Positions 21,453-33,371 of a stretch of 64,000 nt of DNA are shown here, piece after piece (within the stretch, counting starts at the first letter, position 1; each line of letters starts with the position of its first letter). The stretch is from contig CM114272.1 in the NCBI GenBank assembly GCA_050084515.1, forward strand, positions 40,734,001-40,798,000. The letters are read 5' to 3'. The DNA comes from Blasia pusilla (taxonomy: Eukaryota; Marchantiophyta; Marchantiopsida; Blasiales). The translations under genes were made by a program, and so were the position numbers. Below the pieces are notes generated by a model. The model saw nothing but the letters and a program-made list of their open reading frames with translations, searched no databases and was not told where the DNA came from.

Positions 21453-22650
21453 CATATTGGAACACTCATATCCACATACTTGGCAAGATGATCCATTGTC
21501 TTGTTGATTCGATGAAGAGGGAATATCTTAGTTGCAATCAAAGGTGTAGGCATTTGTTCCCCATATAAGCCTGCCTCCTCATTGATGCTCGAGGCAAACT
21601 CCATGCGAACCTGCTTTGGTCTTGGTTCTTATGCGCCCACTTCTTGTAGTACCGATGAAGATCCTTGCTCTACTGGTCTCCAATTTTCTCTATTATGCGG
21701 AGGGGATGTTTCTCGAGTTTCTAGCTTGGTTGGGTTAATTGTATTGAGGTCATCTTGATGTACTCCTTGGTTTCATATGACGACAACTCCTCTTTGTGAA
21801 GATACAAGTGAACTAATAATGGAGAAAGGTAGCATTTCACCCCCCGGTTGCAAAGCTTCAACGAGTTGGTTAACATGGTTGGACAAAAATTCGGCAAAGT
21901 CTTGAAGTTCATACAAAAGTGTGGGAAGGGGGGTGGCTTGAGCAATGTTGCTTTATAGATGTTTCGCCCCACCCTGTCTACATTGACAGACCCCTTGGCT
22001 ACAAGGTCTTCATGCTTAACATGTTTTTTCTCATTAAATTCTACATTTGGCGCTGCAGGTAGAGGATCAAAAACTCTCCAATCATTTGCAAACTAGTTCT
22101 CAGGTTGCACCCTAAAGGTATAACCCTTCTTTTATGCTTTCTCCCTACCTCGTCTTGCCTTCAATTCCACCAAAAGCTACGTTGAGGTTGCTTGCCACTG
22201 TGCTTGGAAGAAGTTTGCCAAGGATTGCTTCTACATTTCATGGATGGAGTCCTCGCTCAAATCAAGTAGAGGCATGCGAGCGCTTCTCATCAACGAGGTG
22301 GCATCTACACGAGGCATGGTGGTGCGCAGATTTGCTCAGCTTCCTTACGATTTTAAAATGGCTTTGTATGTCAAGAAGGTCTTTGCCACGAAGACAAAGA
22401 TTTCTTGAATATGAAGTTTCTGTAAGGGTTGGCCATTCCTTTAGGCATCTTCGGGATGGAGTCTTCGCTAAAAAGAATCTTTGTGAACAAAGACAATCCG
22501 TTAGCACTTCCCACTCCCTTAGACTCTACTCGAGATAGTTTCGAGCAAATGATATCTTCCCATGTGCATCCCATTAGCCCGGTAAGGCAATTCTTTTCCG
22601 TTTTAAGTCTCCAATCGCAAGGATCCATTCTCAAAAATTTGAACCACTCT
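21453..22650 (-). pseudogene. F element post-polymerase ORF relic
   Basis: Minus-strand frames (22634-22371, 22507-22262, 21972-21721) lie between integrase and the 3' LTR. The 21,972-21,721 frame has PPFPHFCMNF and later YLSPLLVHLY, which correspond to PPLYAQFC and YLSPFLFRLY at 1-1955 in the family A copy. No function is recognised. The region is frame-broken. Confidence 0.5.
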
Positions 22651-22953
22651 ATAAGGTCCCATTCAATTCAGCTTAAGCTTCCATAGAAACTTCAAATGGC
22701 GGTTATCATAGAGCAACACTAAATTGCCTTCACTGATTGACTAAGGGTTTCCACTCAGTCTTTGTTCCTCTTCCTCGTCACTGTGGAGTCTTACTCCTCA
22801 CCTTCCTCCTCCAAGATGTGATAAATAGGAAGATCCCATTCAACTAAAGTCAAAGGTTGTACACCATACATCAGATAAAAGGGTGTGTACTTCGTTGTTA
22901 TCTTTTATGCCATTCGATAGGCCCATAGTGCTGCTAGAATCTCAATGTCCCAA

Positions 22954-23445
22954 TCATACCAATAAGTAACGATTAACCGATTCAAAATTTGGCAAATCAA
23001 TCTTTTTTTTTTTAAGGCCATCAGCTTTAGGATTATAGTGAGTGGTCTTCCTATGCTTAATATGGGAATGCTCTATCAACGCCTCAATAGTTTTATTCAA
23101 GAAATACGTTCCACGATCTCCGACTATCTCCAACGGACTTCCATATCTGGTGATAATCATATCATAGAGAAGCTTAGCTATAGTCTCACTATCATCTCTT
23201 CGTGTAGCTATAGCTTCCACCATCTTGGTATAGTAATTAGTTGCAATAAGAATATACTTCCAGCGAGTTTGTTGAGTAACCGGATAAATAGCTCCCACAA
23301 AATCAATACCCCATTTCTCAAGTGGTAAAATAGGGACATGTGGCCAACAAGCGGTAGCATTTAGTCTCCTTGCTCTTTGACAAGCATCGTATTTTTGAAT
23401 AAACTTCCATACATTACGATACATTGCAGGCCACTAGTAATGTAC
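22954..23445 (-). pseudogene. F element integrase core
   Basis: The frame 23424-22954 (156 aa) begins with the end of the zinc domain (WPAMYR..., KYDACQRARR; first cysteine of the C-x2-C pair changed to Y). It continues with the catalytic core: first D in WGIDFVGAIYP, second D in IVGDRGTYFLN, and the DDE glutamate region degraded after HYNPKADG. The sequence resembles the Tat/Athila-type gypsy integrases (KYILIATNYYTKMVEA). The upstream zinc-domain half lies beyond an unrelated insert of about 0.7 kb. Confidence 0.85.
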
Positions 23446-24132
23446 ACAACTCTACACATCTATTTGAATTCATTTCTGTCGAGATCAGTGAATCAGACCT
23501 GCATAAAGCGAGGGAGATAAGTTGCCTGATGATTCTAGGTCTTCGAAATCCGATTCCAGTGCAGACAGCAGACGTAGTTTTCTTTCTCCAATAGTGGAAT
23601 CATCTGGAGAACCCCAGCAGGCACCCTCAAAATTTTAAGTTTTCAGGTTCGTTTCGAAATTGTAGCAGATTTATGTGGTTCAATTGAATGTGTGGACACT
23701 GCGTTTTCACCAAATCCAATTGTGAAGCGGTCACAGATGTTTATTTAATATCGGTTGGGCGAAGAATGAGTCTAACGTGGGAATTGAGTACCATCTGCTT
23801 CTCTGCTACTCCAAGTTTCTCAATCGGCTTGTTATTCAAACCAGTCGTGCACCATAGTTTGACTGAAATCGGAAACAACACCGCCAGATGGTTGGATTTA
23901 AGAAAATGTCTGCCTCCTTATCGTTCCTCCTGTACCTCGAAACTCACCACGACACTACCTGTTAAAAATACGCAAAAACCCACGCCGGGATGTCCAACAG
24001 TTAGATTGGTCAAGATAACCACGTGTTACCATTGCCGCGTGAACTTTCAAGAGGATCTGAAGTAGGCGCCGGAATGGGATGGTGGTCGCCACCGCCCACG
24101 CCTGGCGCCACTTTTGTCGCTCAAGCAGCCCC
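23446..24132. other. unidentified ~0.7 kb insert inside F integrase
   Basis: The integrase zinc domain reads through AMHSED at about 24,130-24,155 on the minus strand and resumes with WPAMYR at about 23,440; the sequence between is not retroelement coding. It retains more CpG (cgccaccgcccacgcctggcgcc and nearby) than the flanks and has a 125-codon plus-strand frame (23,688-24,065) with no recognisable domain. No convincing terminal inverted repeats, poly-A or target duplication were found. It replaces about 30 codons of integrase, so it may be an insertion with deletion or filler DNA. Edges are approximate. Confidence 0.5.
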
Positions 24133-24159
24133 TATCTTCTGAGTGCATGGCAGATATTA

Positions 24160-24900
24160 CACGAGGTACTTTTTCAGCTTCCAAACATCATCGATATTCT
24201 TCATCCGCACCCAACTTAAATAACACGTCCTAACACTATTCGTAGGGTCCCACTTTATGCAAGAACACTATCCTTTCTTTTGCTGACAAAGGTGTAGGAA
24301 AATGTTGGATCAATATGAACCGTGTAATATCCTTGTACAAAGATCTTTGCAATCGGACTTCACTTATGTGGAACAGGTCTTTGTCGGGGAATGCATCGGC
24401 CAATGTCTTTGTGAGTCGTGCTCTCGGTATCCTTAGTCGAGAAAGAAAATCCGCATTAGTATGCACACGCATACTATTGCGGAACTCTTGCAATAATAGG
24501 ATGCATCGAGAAATCCTTCATGAAAGAATCGCTTTAACTACCAAAGGTCAAAGTGAAAAATGATTAACATGGGAAGCAAAGTCGTTGCTCGAAAAGTAGA
24601 ATCAAAACTTCTTGCATGCAAACACCATTCCCAAAGCCTCCCTTTCTTTGACATTGTACTTCTATTATGCAGTAGATAGTTGTCTCCCGATATAGTAAAT
24701 AGGGTAATCTTTCTTCTTCTCATCCCTCTAGCTCAAGACCACTCCTAAAACAAATGAAGAACTATCCACATACACATGAAATGTCTTCGTACAATCCGGA
24801 GGAAGAAGAACCGATGCCATCAACAATATCTTTTTTAATTCTTCAAACGTAGTTTGACAAGTGGAGTCCCACTCCCATTCCGTTGTCATCTTTAGCAAGG
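24160..24900 (-). pseudogene. F element RNase H and integrase N-terminus
   Basis: On the minus strand, after RT, the frame reads DCTKTFHVYVDSSSFVLG at about 24.8 kb (RNase H start) and NADFLSRLRIP at about 24,445 (end of RNase H, usual NxxADxLSRL). It then continues to the integrase zinc start with AMHSED at about 24,140. The order is as expected for gypsy. Frameshifts occur between 24,720 and 24,493. Confidence 0.75.
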
Positions 24901-25960
24901 TGGTCAAGGATTTAGCCTTAAGGGCATAGTCTTTGATAAAATGTGGATAGTATCCTAAGTGATCTAGGAATCCTCATAGCTCTCTGAGGTTCTTAGGAGC
25001 TTCCAATGTCACAATTATCTCTACTTTAGCTTTGTGCACCTCAATTCCTAGCAAAATCCCTCGCCTCATAGCAATATAAGACTCCTCCGGGTGAAGAGAT
25101 AGATGCACATCCTTCCACCGTGCTAAGGTTCATTTCAGCTTGTGTAAATGCTCTTCGTCGGAATGGAAAATATAAAAATCATCCAGAAAGATCTCAATGA
25201 ACCTCCGAAGGTATCCTTGGAAGATTGAAATCATCATCCTATGGAAGGTCGCAAGTGCATTACACAAACCAAAAGGCATAACCCTATAAGCAAAGGTACC
25301 CCAATATGTAGTTAAAGTGGTTAAGGGCCGATCCTTCTCTCTTATGGATACTTGATTATATCCATAATACCCATCCAAGAACGTATAACGCTCATGTCCA
25401 GCTACCTTATCTAGAATAGAGTTTTTGAAAGGCAAAGGATGGTGGTCCTTGAGGGTAGCTGCATTAAATTTTTTATAATCTAGGCAGACTCTGATCTTCC
25501 CCTTTTAATTTTTTCTTGGGTACAATAACTACAAAAGGGACCCACTCACTACTCAACACAAGGTAAACAACTCTTGCCTCAAGGCATTGGTCAATTTTTT
25601 CCTTGAACAACAATGAGTATTCCGGATTCAACCTATATTGTCGCATCCTCAAAGGGACGGTATTGGGCTTCAAATCAACCCTTTGTTCTCCATACTTAGG
25701 TTGTATCCCTCATTTAATCCAAAGTGTAGGTGAAGACATCCAAGTACTCAAGATGGAGGTCTTTATAATCTTTACATTTTGTGGGAGACAAATCAACCAA
25801 AAGGCGTAGGACTTTCTTGGCTAAAATTAATACTTCAAAGTAGTCCTTTTAATTTCTTGAATCATACCCTCCGTAAATTGGTATATACTAACTCCTAATC
25901 CTTCTTTGGCTATCCGGGGGCTACTCTGTTGCAAAGACTCTTTGTCTTCGTCGATCTCTT
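24901..25960 (-). pseudogene. F element reverse transcriptase
   Basis: Minus-strand frames give RT blocks in order: RMRQYRLNPEYSLLFKEKID (25.65 kb), WVPFVVIVPKK, KNSILDKVAGHERYTFLDGY with GYNQVSI (25.4 kb), PFGLCNALATFHRMM, and the catalytic palm as EIFLDDFYIF at about 25,170. They end with the connection LRELRGFLDHLGYYPHFI near 24.97 kb. FLDD keeps both aspartates. The style matches Tat/Athila-type gypsy. Stops and a frameshift near 25,470 inactivate it. Confidence 0.88.
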
Positions 25961-26001
25961 AACACTCTCATAAATTTACCAACTCATTAGAATAAGATTC
26001 A

Positions 26002-29000
26002 TTGTCTGCTTTGTGTCTTTGTCTGAGGTGTACCCCTCGTTTTATAAAAAAAAAGGAGGGTTTGTTAAAATGTGAGGGTGTTCTATTAGATGAAGAGTTC
26101 ATTAGTGGGATGTATGAAGAAGAGGGTTTTGGAGATAGTCTTGAAGAGGTGTTTACCCAGATGACCACCGATTCGCTGGATAGAAGTGTGATTGCAATTC
26201 ACTCGCGTGAGTTGCACGAAGAGATATCAAGGTTCATGGAAGGAGAAAATGAATATGAATCTACGGAGAAGGAAGCGGATGGGCACGGGTTTGAGTCTGA
26301 CGAACATCCCATGGAGGCACAAGTGCACACAAAATACAAGACAGTGGCCCGGAAGGTGAAACCAATGGCTACTCAACTACCAGAGGGTTGTGGGAGACAA
26401 GTAGAACGTGCATCAATGGAGCCAAGTCTGCGGGATGTCAAGAAGATAGGACACAAGTTCAGAGAAGAGACGCTAGATCGTCTGCAAATCGGAGGGGGTG
26501 AGTTTCTCACAGAAATTGAAAGAAAATGCTTTCGGGAGATGTTAAGGAGACATGGTAAGGCTTTCTCTTTTACTACACAAGAAATTGGTTGTGTTGACAC
26601 GAGTGTGGTGGCACCGATGGTAATTTTCACAGTTCCACATGTGCCTTGGGATTTGAAACCCATACCAGTACCACGAGCTATGATTCCCAAGTTGATTGAG
26701 TTATTGAAGGAGAAGATGCAGATGGGTATCTTAGAGCCATCTATGGGGCCTTACTCGAGTCGATGGTTCACTTTGTCTTTGAAGAAATCAGGAGCTCTCG
26801 GTTCATTCAAGATATGCAACCGGCAAATAAGGTAACCATTCGAAATATGGGAGGGGGCCTAGAATAGATGAAGTCGCAGAAGCTTTTGCAGCCCGTGCTA
26901 TCTATTCTATAGGAGATTTGCACTCGGGATATGATCAATTCCAATTAGCTACAGAGAGTAGAGATATTACCACTATGCGCACTCCACTTGGGCTTGTAAG
27001 AATGTGCACATTACCTCAAGGAGCAACAAATTCTGTCGCTCACATGCAGAGTGTAATGAATAAGATCTTGAGAGAGTTCATTCCTGAGAAAACCATTCCT
27101 TTTGTAGATGATATCCCTTTAAAGGGGTGTGCAATAGAAGATAGGATTGAGAGGGTTGTGAAAGATGGGTGTAGAAAGTTTGTGTCTGATCATATTCGAG
27201 ATGTGGATATGATCCTAACAAGACTAGAAGAGGTCAATCTTACTCTTTCTGGAGAAAAGTGTAGCTTTGGGGTTCCTCATATCGTTGTAGTGGGTCATCT
27301 TTGTGGAGAGTTTGGCCAAAAACCAAATCCAGCAAAAGTTGATGTCATTGGGAGGATACGAGAATGCAAAAACGTCACCGAAGTGAGAAGGTTTTTAGGA
27401 GCTTGTGTGTTCTATCAGGTGTGGATTCCTCATTTTGGCCACATATCTGATCCTTTGTATGAGTTGTTGAGAAAGAAGAAGAAGTTCACTTGGGAGAAGA
27501 AGCAAAGAGCAAAGAATGATGCATTGAAGGAGGCATTGAAGTCGCCACCGGTTCTATGACAAATGAGCTACGAATGCGGACGACCTATTATCATCAAGTG
27601 GACACTAGCCCTATTGCTATCGGATGGGGGTTAGGGGGATGACGCGGAAGGAAGAAGATTTGCGACAAGGTTTGGAGCTCGTACACTTACTTTAACGACA
27701 GAGGTGGTACCCTCGGGTAAAAGGAGCTTTGGGGAGTTATAGCGCAATGAAAGCTGAGAAGGAGTATCTTATGGGAGCCTATGTATTGTTTGAGGTTGAT
27801 TGTCTACCTTTGTTAGGTATGATTGCGAATTGTACGACTCCAGATATAGCCATGCTACATTGGATAGCCTACATTAGGTCCTTGAATCCACAATTGAAGC
27901 ATATAGTGGGAAAGAGAACTCGATGGCGACATGTTGTCTAGAGCTAGATTTAGTCAAGAAGAAGATATGGAGGCAACTGAGATAGATGAGGATGATGCAC
28001 ATGTGTGGCAAGTGTTATCTCAAGAACGAGGTGGCATAGAGGATGTTCTAGCCTTCAAAGAGGATTTGTATGAGGGCAGGTTAAAAGAAATTGGGCGCTA
28101 TTTAAGCACTCTGCAAAGAGATGGAGGGTGGACAGAAAAGTTCTTCAAGGAGATTCGACACAAGGCGTATGGCTATCTACTACAAGATGGATATCTTTGG
28201 AAAAGGCCAAAGAGGAAAGATGGAATGCCCTTGAGGGTGGTGGATGACAATGGGACAAAAATGGAAGTGCTCAAAGAATTCCACAATTCTTTATGGGCAG
28301 GTGTCAGAGGTACTTGGGCAACTTTCACCAAGATAAAAGAGAGGTATTGGTGGAAAGGCCTATATAAGGATGTTGAGAGATATGTTGGGTCGTGTGTTGA
28401 ATGTCAGTTTCAATCAAAAATCAGAGTGAGAGATGGACTTAAACCCACGTATCCTTTGTCTATTCATCATCAATGGGTTATAGATCTAGTTGCTATGCCA
28501 CTAGGTCTTTGGGGAATGCGTTACCTGGTCCTAGCACGAGAAGAGTTGTCCAACTTTGTAGAAGGGAGGGCTTTACGGGCTAAAACAACAGAGCCTATAT
28601 GTCGTTTTATTCTAGAGGATATTGTTGCTAGATATGGGAGTGTCGGGAGAATCCGAGCAGATAGAGGTGAGTTGAATGCGGAGGAAGCACGAGAGTTCTT
28701 GAGAGATATGGAGTCGATTGAGATTAACAACCTCCATGAATCCGGAGGCAAACGGCAAGAGCAAAAGGGGACATCCGCCAATCATTCAAGCATTGGTAAA
28801 GGCGTGTGGAGATCGTTATGGTGATTGGCCTAGATTACTTCCATTTGCTTTATGGGCAGATAGAACCACTCACAGCAGCGTTACAGGGTTCATGCCTACA
28901 GAGTTGATGACAGGTCAAAAGCCGATAATGCCAGCAGAAGGAGATATACCCACTTGGATGGGTTTGTCGTGGGAAGACGGGCTCAATAGGGAAGAGCTCC

Positions 29001-29358
29001 TAGCACTTCGAATGCAGCAGCTAGAGCGGCGGGAAGAGGATATTGCAGAAGCGTTAGTCAAAATGAAGGAAGCAAGGTTGAAAAATAAGGAGCGCTTCGA
29101 CAAAACTCATCGACTTCGGAAGGAGCCGATAAGAGAAGGAGATTGGGTCTTGGTGCACGACAACAGCCTTGACAACCAGCATAGAACAATTAAGAAGTTT
29201 GCACGTCGTTGGTTTGGTCCATATGTTGTAGTCTTTGCTTTTGACAATGCCACTTACAAACTACGTGAACTAGATGGCACAATTCTCAAGCTGCCCATTG
29301 CAGGAAAAAGGGTCAAGATTTTCCGTAGACGTGAAGGATTTCTTGATTTCGATTGAAT
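26002..29358 (+). pseudogene. family E Ty3/gypsy pol (RT, RNase H, integrase), 5' truncated
   Basis: This is the best-preserved polymerase in the window. The frame 26,002-26,835 carries a linker and RT start (DLKPIPVPRAMIPKLIELLK). The frame 26,918-27,559 has DLHSGYDQFQLATESRDITT, LPQGATNSVAHM and the palm FVDDIP. RNase H is eroded (27,560-27,930). The frame 27,931-28,824 has the integrase zinc domain (FHNSLWAG..., CVECQ) and core with D in VIDLVAMP and D in IRADRGELN. After one frameshift near 28,713 the frame 28,718-29,356 carries the glutamate in NPEANGKSKRGH and the C-terminal domain (REGDWVLVHDN, FARRWFGPYVV). Gag, protease and the 5' LTR are absent. It sits inside the F element. Confidence 0.9.
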
Positions 29359-29451
29359 GTGTTTAGAGGCACAACATAAGTAAGTCTATAGCAAGAAGTC
29401 TTGATGTTTTTGGGCACATACCGGAGGATGTGCAGGTTTGGAGGGGGTGAA

Positions 29452-30725
29452 TGTCGTATAGTAAAATCAACCAGTGTGTAAACTCCTTCGTCATTAAGTG
29501 TTAGATAGAGTTTCATTAATATTAAGTAAATTGGCTTAGAAAAAGGAGATTCTTATGTTTAAACCTCTTTATGGTGCCTTTTTTATGCGGGCCCAACTTT
29601 AGGAAAAGGAGGTAATAAATAAAAAATGACTTTATAAAAGTAAAATAGTTGCTTTAATGAAAAGCAAAAGTAGTCTTGGTTGGTGGCTAGGTTAGTTGGG
29701 GTAATTTGGAAAATATCATGTGGGTAAAAGAGGATATTTTGGAAGAGATAAGAGGAAATCTACTTGTGTCAAAATGTGATTGGCTAAGCCTTGAGAGGAA
29801 GCCATGTGGCACAAGATAAGATAAGCTCTATTTCGTACTCTTGTGGATCCCTTGTGAGTATATAAAGAGGAGGGACCTTCAAGGGTTCATCACCTTCTAT
29901 TCCACATCTTGAGTCTCTCGTGTCTCTCTTGAGTGTATGGCTTTGGGATTGCTTGCTCTTCCAATGAGAGTGGATCACCCCTCTTGGGAGAGTAACTTGA
30001 CTATGGTCTATTCTTTGAGAGATTTCTAGAGTGTGGTGTGTGTGTGTGGGGATGAGAGGTTTGTCACCATAGAGGAGTTTAGTCATACTAAAATAGCGGA
30101 AGTTTTGGCTTGTTACTTCCCCAATGAGAGTGGATTACCCCTCTTGGGAGAATAACTCTGCCAAAACCCATTCTTGAGGAGAGTAGAGAATGTGTGTCAA
30201 GCATGGATAGGGGTGGAGCATTTAGCCAGTGCCCGACTTTCCTTTCCTCAATCCTTACCATGTCAAGGTACTCTTTGTAGATAGGCACTGGTTCACTCGC
30301 TATTTAGTTTATCACTTTGGGGAGGCGTTCATGAACCAGGTCATGCAATCTCCAACTCCGGTGATTCTTCCTATCGTCACATATGGAAGGACATGGGATT
30401 GTACTTTGTATGTCCTTATATAGCGATCCATGGATGTCAATAGGCCTGGTCAAGTAGGGTTTAACACTAGTTGTGCTATCTTCCTCGTGTACAAACGTAA
30501 AATAGTTTATAGGGATTTTATAGTTAGGAATTTCGGGGTCCGATGTTACGAAGAAGTGATCGCCTCGGCACTTCCATTTGTGATACATCGTGAGAGAATG
30601 GAGAGTGTACATCATAATTTTGTATTGAAAAAGGAGAACTTATTAGAGAGTTCACCTTGCATCGACCGCATCTACTGCAGCTAGAAGGCCCGCCCTTGCT
30701 TGAAGAAAGATTCTCGACACGACAA
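29452..30725 (+). repeat. family E 3' LTR
   Basis: Starts TGTCGTATAGTAAAATC immediately after a polypurine tract (ggagggggtgaa, 29,440-29,451) and aligns with 9036-10,335 over about 1.27 kb. F element gag sequence resumes at about 30,727, so the LTR marks the right edge of the E insertion. The exact last base is uncertain by about 10 bp. Confidence 0.85.
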
Positions 30726-30726
30726 C

Positions 30727-33313
30727 GCTTTTTGGCCATTTTCCACTATTCTAGGATCTTCCCATAAACGGGGTTGTCCATGAGGATTTGCAACAAGGAG
30801 ATGTTTGTTGGGATCGCAATCAGGTTCTTTAGCAAGTCATAAGCCTCCAAGAAGAGAGGTGAGGGCATTTTTGACGTTACCAATGGGTCTTCGAGACTCT
30901 TGCCCTTTGACGAGGACCTTTTGGTATGGCCTTTGTTTACGTGTCTTTGCTCCTCCTCCTCCATGTCCTAGTGGAAGTATTTTGGATGGTTCCAATCGAA
31001 GGCTAGGTTGACATCTCCTTTCATGATCGTCTTTCTTGCACGAGACGATTGCGCTTCTCATTTGGTAGACTCTTGTCTTTTAGGAGACGGGGCACTGCTC
31101 TTCGTCTTTGTGGTCTTCTACTCCTTTGTTTTGGAGCATGTTTCAACTGCAAGGACCTCCTCCAAGAAAGCAATTGGCCACTCCAAAGACTCCTCCATAG
31201 AAGTTCGAGTAGGTTCTTCGTTTGGAATTTTTATGGTCTTCTTAATTCGTTCAAGGTGATACCACTTCCTCGCCCCTCACCAATTGGAAATTTACTTCTT
31301 TTTTAACCTTGGTTTGAGATGCTTGCATCAACACATACTTTACTAACAAATGAGGAACTTTAAGCTCTGGACACTCGACTGCAGTGTGGCCCTCTTTTTT
31401 ACAATTACCACACAAAGAGTTTAATCCCACCATCCTTTTAGGATTGGGACAATTTTTGGCCCAATCATCTAGTGGCCCCTAGTTATAACAACCATTCATT
31501 TGAAAGCAGTGGACTCATGATCTAACGTAAAGGTCTTTGCTTCCCTCAAGAGGCACATATTGCGGGATCCAATTTCGAGAAGTATTGGAATTAGGGACGG
31601 CTTGAATTGCATAACAACCTTCCCATTGCTCAAATTTGAGCCATCCTTTCTCATTGGTTGGATCCTCCTAAATCCAACAAAGATATCTATTAAGGTTGCA
31701 CTTTTGCATTGCCTTGATTTCCGCACGAACTACACCAAAGTTTGGTCGTATCAACTTGGGCCTTCTCCATGGATCCCTCTAAGCGGATAGATGAACCTTG
31801 AGCTTGTCCATTTTTTTGGACAGCTCTTTGATCCTTGTCTTCTCCATATCTCTCTTCGGTCGTTGTGACGGACTCAAAGATCTTCGCGATGAGTCCGTGG
31901 TAGATTTTGCCATACCCCTTCTTCAGATCGACGAAGAGGTTTTCTTGGATCTATACTTCTTCTTTCCCTTGGCCTTGTGGTCCTCCAAAAGATCATTGTC
32001 CTCGCTAAAGTTGTCTGACAAAGAGCCCGTTGAACTCGAACACAAAGAGTCTTCGGATGAAGAGTTGGAGTGCGAAGACTTCCCCCTTTGGTGATGTCTT
32101 CGTCTGGTCTTTGTGGACTTCTCTAAAGCCTCATAGGCCTTGGCTAACACGATTAATTCTTCCAAGGAATCCCTCTGCCCTCTTTGGTAGTATCGATCCA
32201 TCCCCTTTGATAGACCTGAGACAAACCAATCTACCAGTTGTGATAGTGTGGTGTGCTCTAGTTTGTTGACCAAATTGCAAAATCTCTATGTGTATTCTCT
32301 TAGGGTTTCTTGCTTCTTCCTCTTGAGGTCCTGCAGATTTGTTAAGAGGCAATCTTCAAACTCCAGATCGCAGAATTCATGCAAGAATGCCTCCAACAAA
32401 GTAGCACAGGTCTCCTTGGTACATGAGATCAGTCCTTCATACCACTGACTGGCTCTCTTCTTGAGGACTCCATGAAAAATCCAAACCATCTCCTCTTCAG
32501 TTCCCTCCCCATTTGCCTTTGCGACATGGGTGAATTCTAGTTCAAAATTATCCTCCTCATACTTTCTACTTCCAAAAAAGGTAGGATACCCCAACAACAT
32601 CTTCCTTGAATTACCCATGGTCAGACACTCTTCTTCGTCAGAGACTGGGCTAAATCTTTGAGAAGGCGAAGATAATGCCTCTTGATTGGATCAAGAGGCA
32701 TCTCTTCATTTTTGGATCCACCAAAAGGATTCCAAGTGGTTTCCTCTTTAGGCCGTTGAGGTGAGGGCGATGCTCAAGGTGACTTACTTTTTTCTCTTCT
32801 TCCTTCCTTTGGTCTCAAACGCGGTCGAGGTCTTGGTGCTACTCCTGCAGACCTCCATGATGGGCCTTCTTCTTGCTGTCTCCTACGTCGGTTGGCCCTC
32901 TGGTCTCGAGTCTCAAAGGAAGCAGTTCATTATGGTTTCACGAATGTTTATGGCAACACTCTCCCCAGACCGGCATCCTTCCAAGTACGAGTGATTAAAA
33001 CATATCAATACAATAGTCCTTTCTATTGATCTTGCAGTATTTTTGCAAGATCTTCCTCCCAAAACTTTAGATAAGCTACCATTGCAAAATAAACTTGGCG
33101 TTGGTGGGTCAGACACCTCTTCCAAGTATGCTCTTTAAGTAGGGAAAGTAGTCTCCCCACCGTGCCCAACGCACATGATGAGAAGAGATTGAAATCAAAT
33201 TCCCAAATCCAATGCCTAAGCAAAACTACTAAAGATAGCAAGTGCTCCTTTGTCAACACCAGGTGATAGGATATGGGTTGGGCTATATTCTCTATCCAAC
33301 TTTCATAAGCCAT
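30727..33313 (-). pseudogene. F element gag
   Basis: Minus-strand frames in order: a leader (33,313-33,023); retrotransposon gag core 32,618-32,286 (FELEFTHVAKANGEGTEE, KKRASQWYEGL); 32,273-31,923 (LSQLVDWFVSGLSKGMDRYY, then a serine-rich, basic tail); an intact CCHC zinc knuckle CGNCKKEGHTAVEC at about 31,400; and a tail ending LMDNPVYGKILE at about 30,750. Each block has a counterpart in the A3 gag at 44,702-46,753, at roughly 60 percent by eye. Frame changes split it. The protease that should follow was lost at the E insertion. Confidence 0.88.
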
Positions 33314-33371
33314 ACCCTTCCACCGCTACCACTCCCTCTCTTAAGATAAGCGTGTAGTCCCCGATAGTGTA

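Noticed and set aside
26373-26690. 105-codon minus-strand frame opposite family E pol
   Set aside because: Antisense shadow of a convincingly coding plus frame; no domain.
9036-30725. Reading the two family E LTRs as the ends of one 21.7-kb element
   Set aside because: The left LTR is followed by minus-strand and unrelated elements, not by a primer site and gag. The G/F nesting at 20,970-34,047 shows that the right LTR belongs to a separate insertion inside F.
31880-31910. Hammerhead-ribozyme-like string (gatgagtccgtgg)
   Set aside because: It resembles the CUGAUGAGUCCGUG core, but no GAAA box or matching stems follow, and the region is the complementary strand of gag coding sequence.
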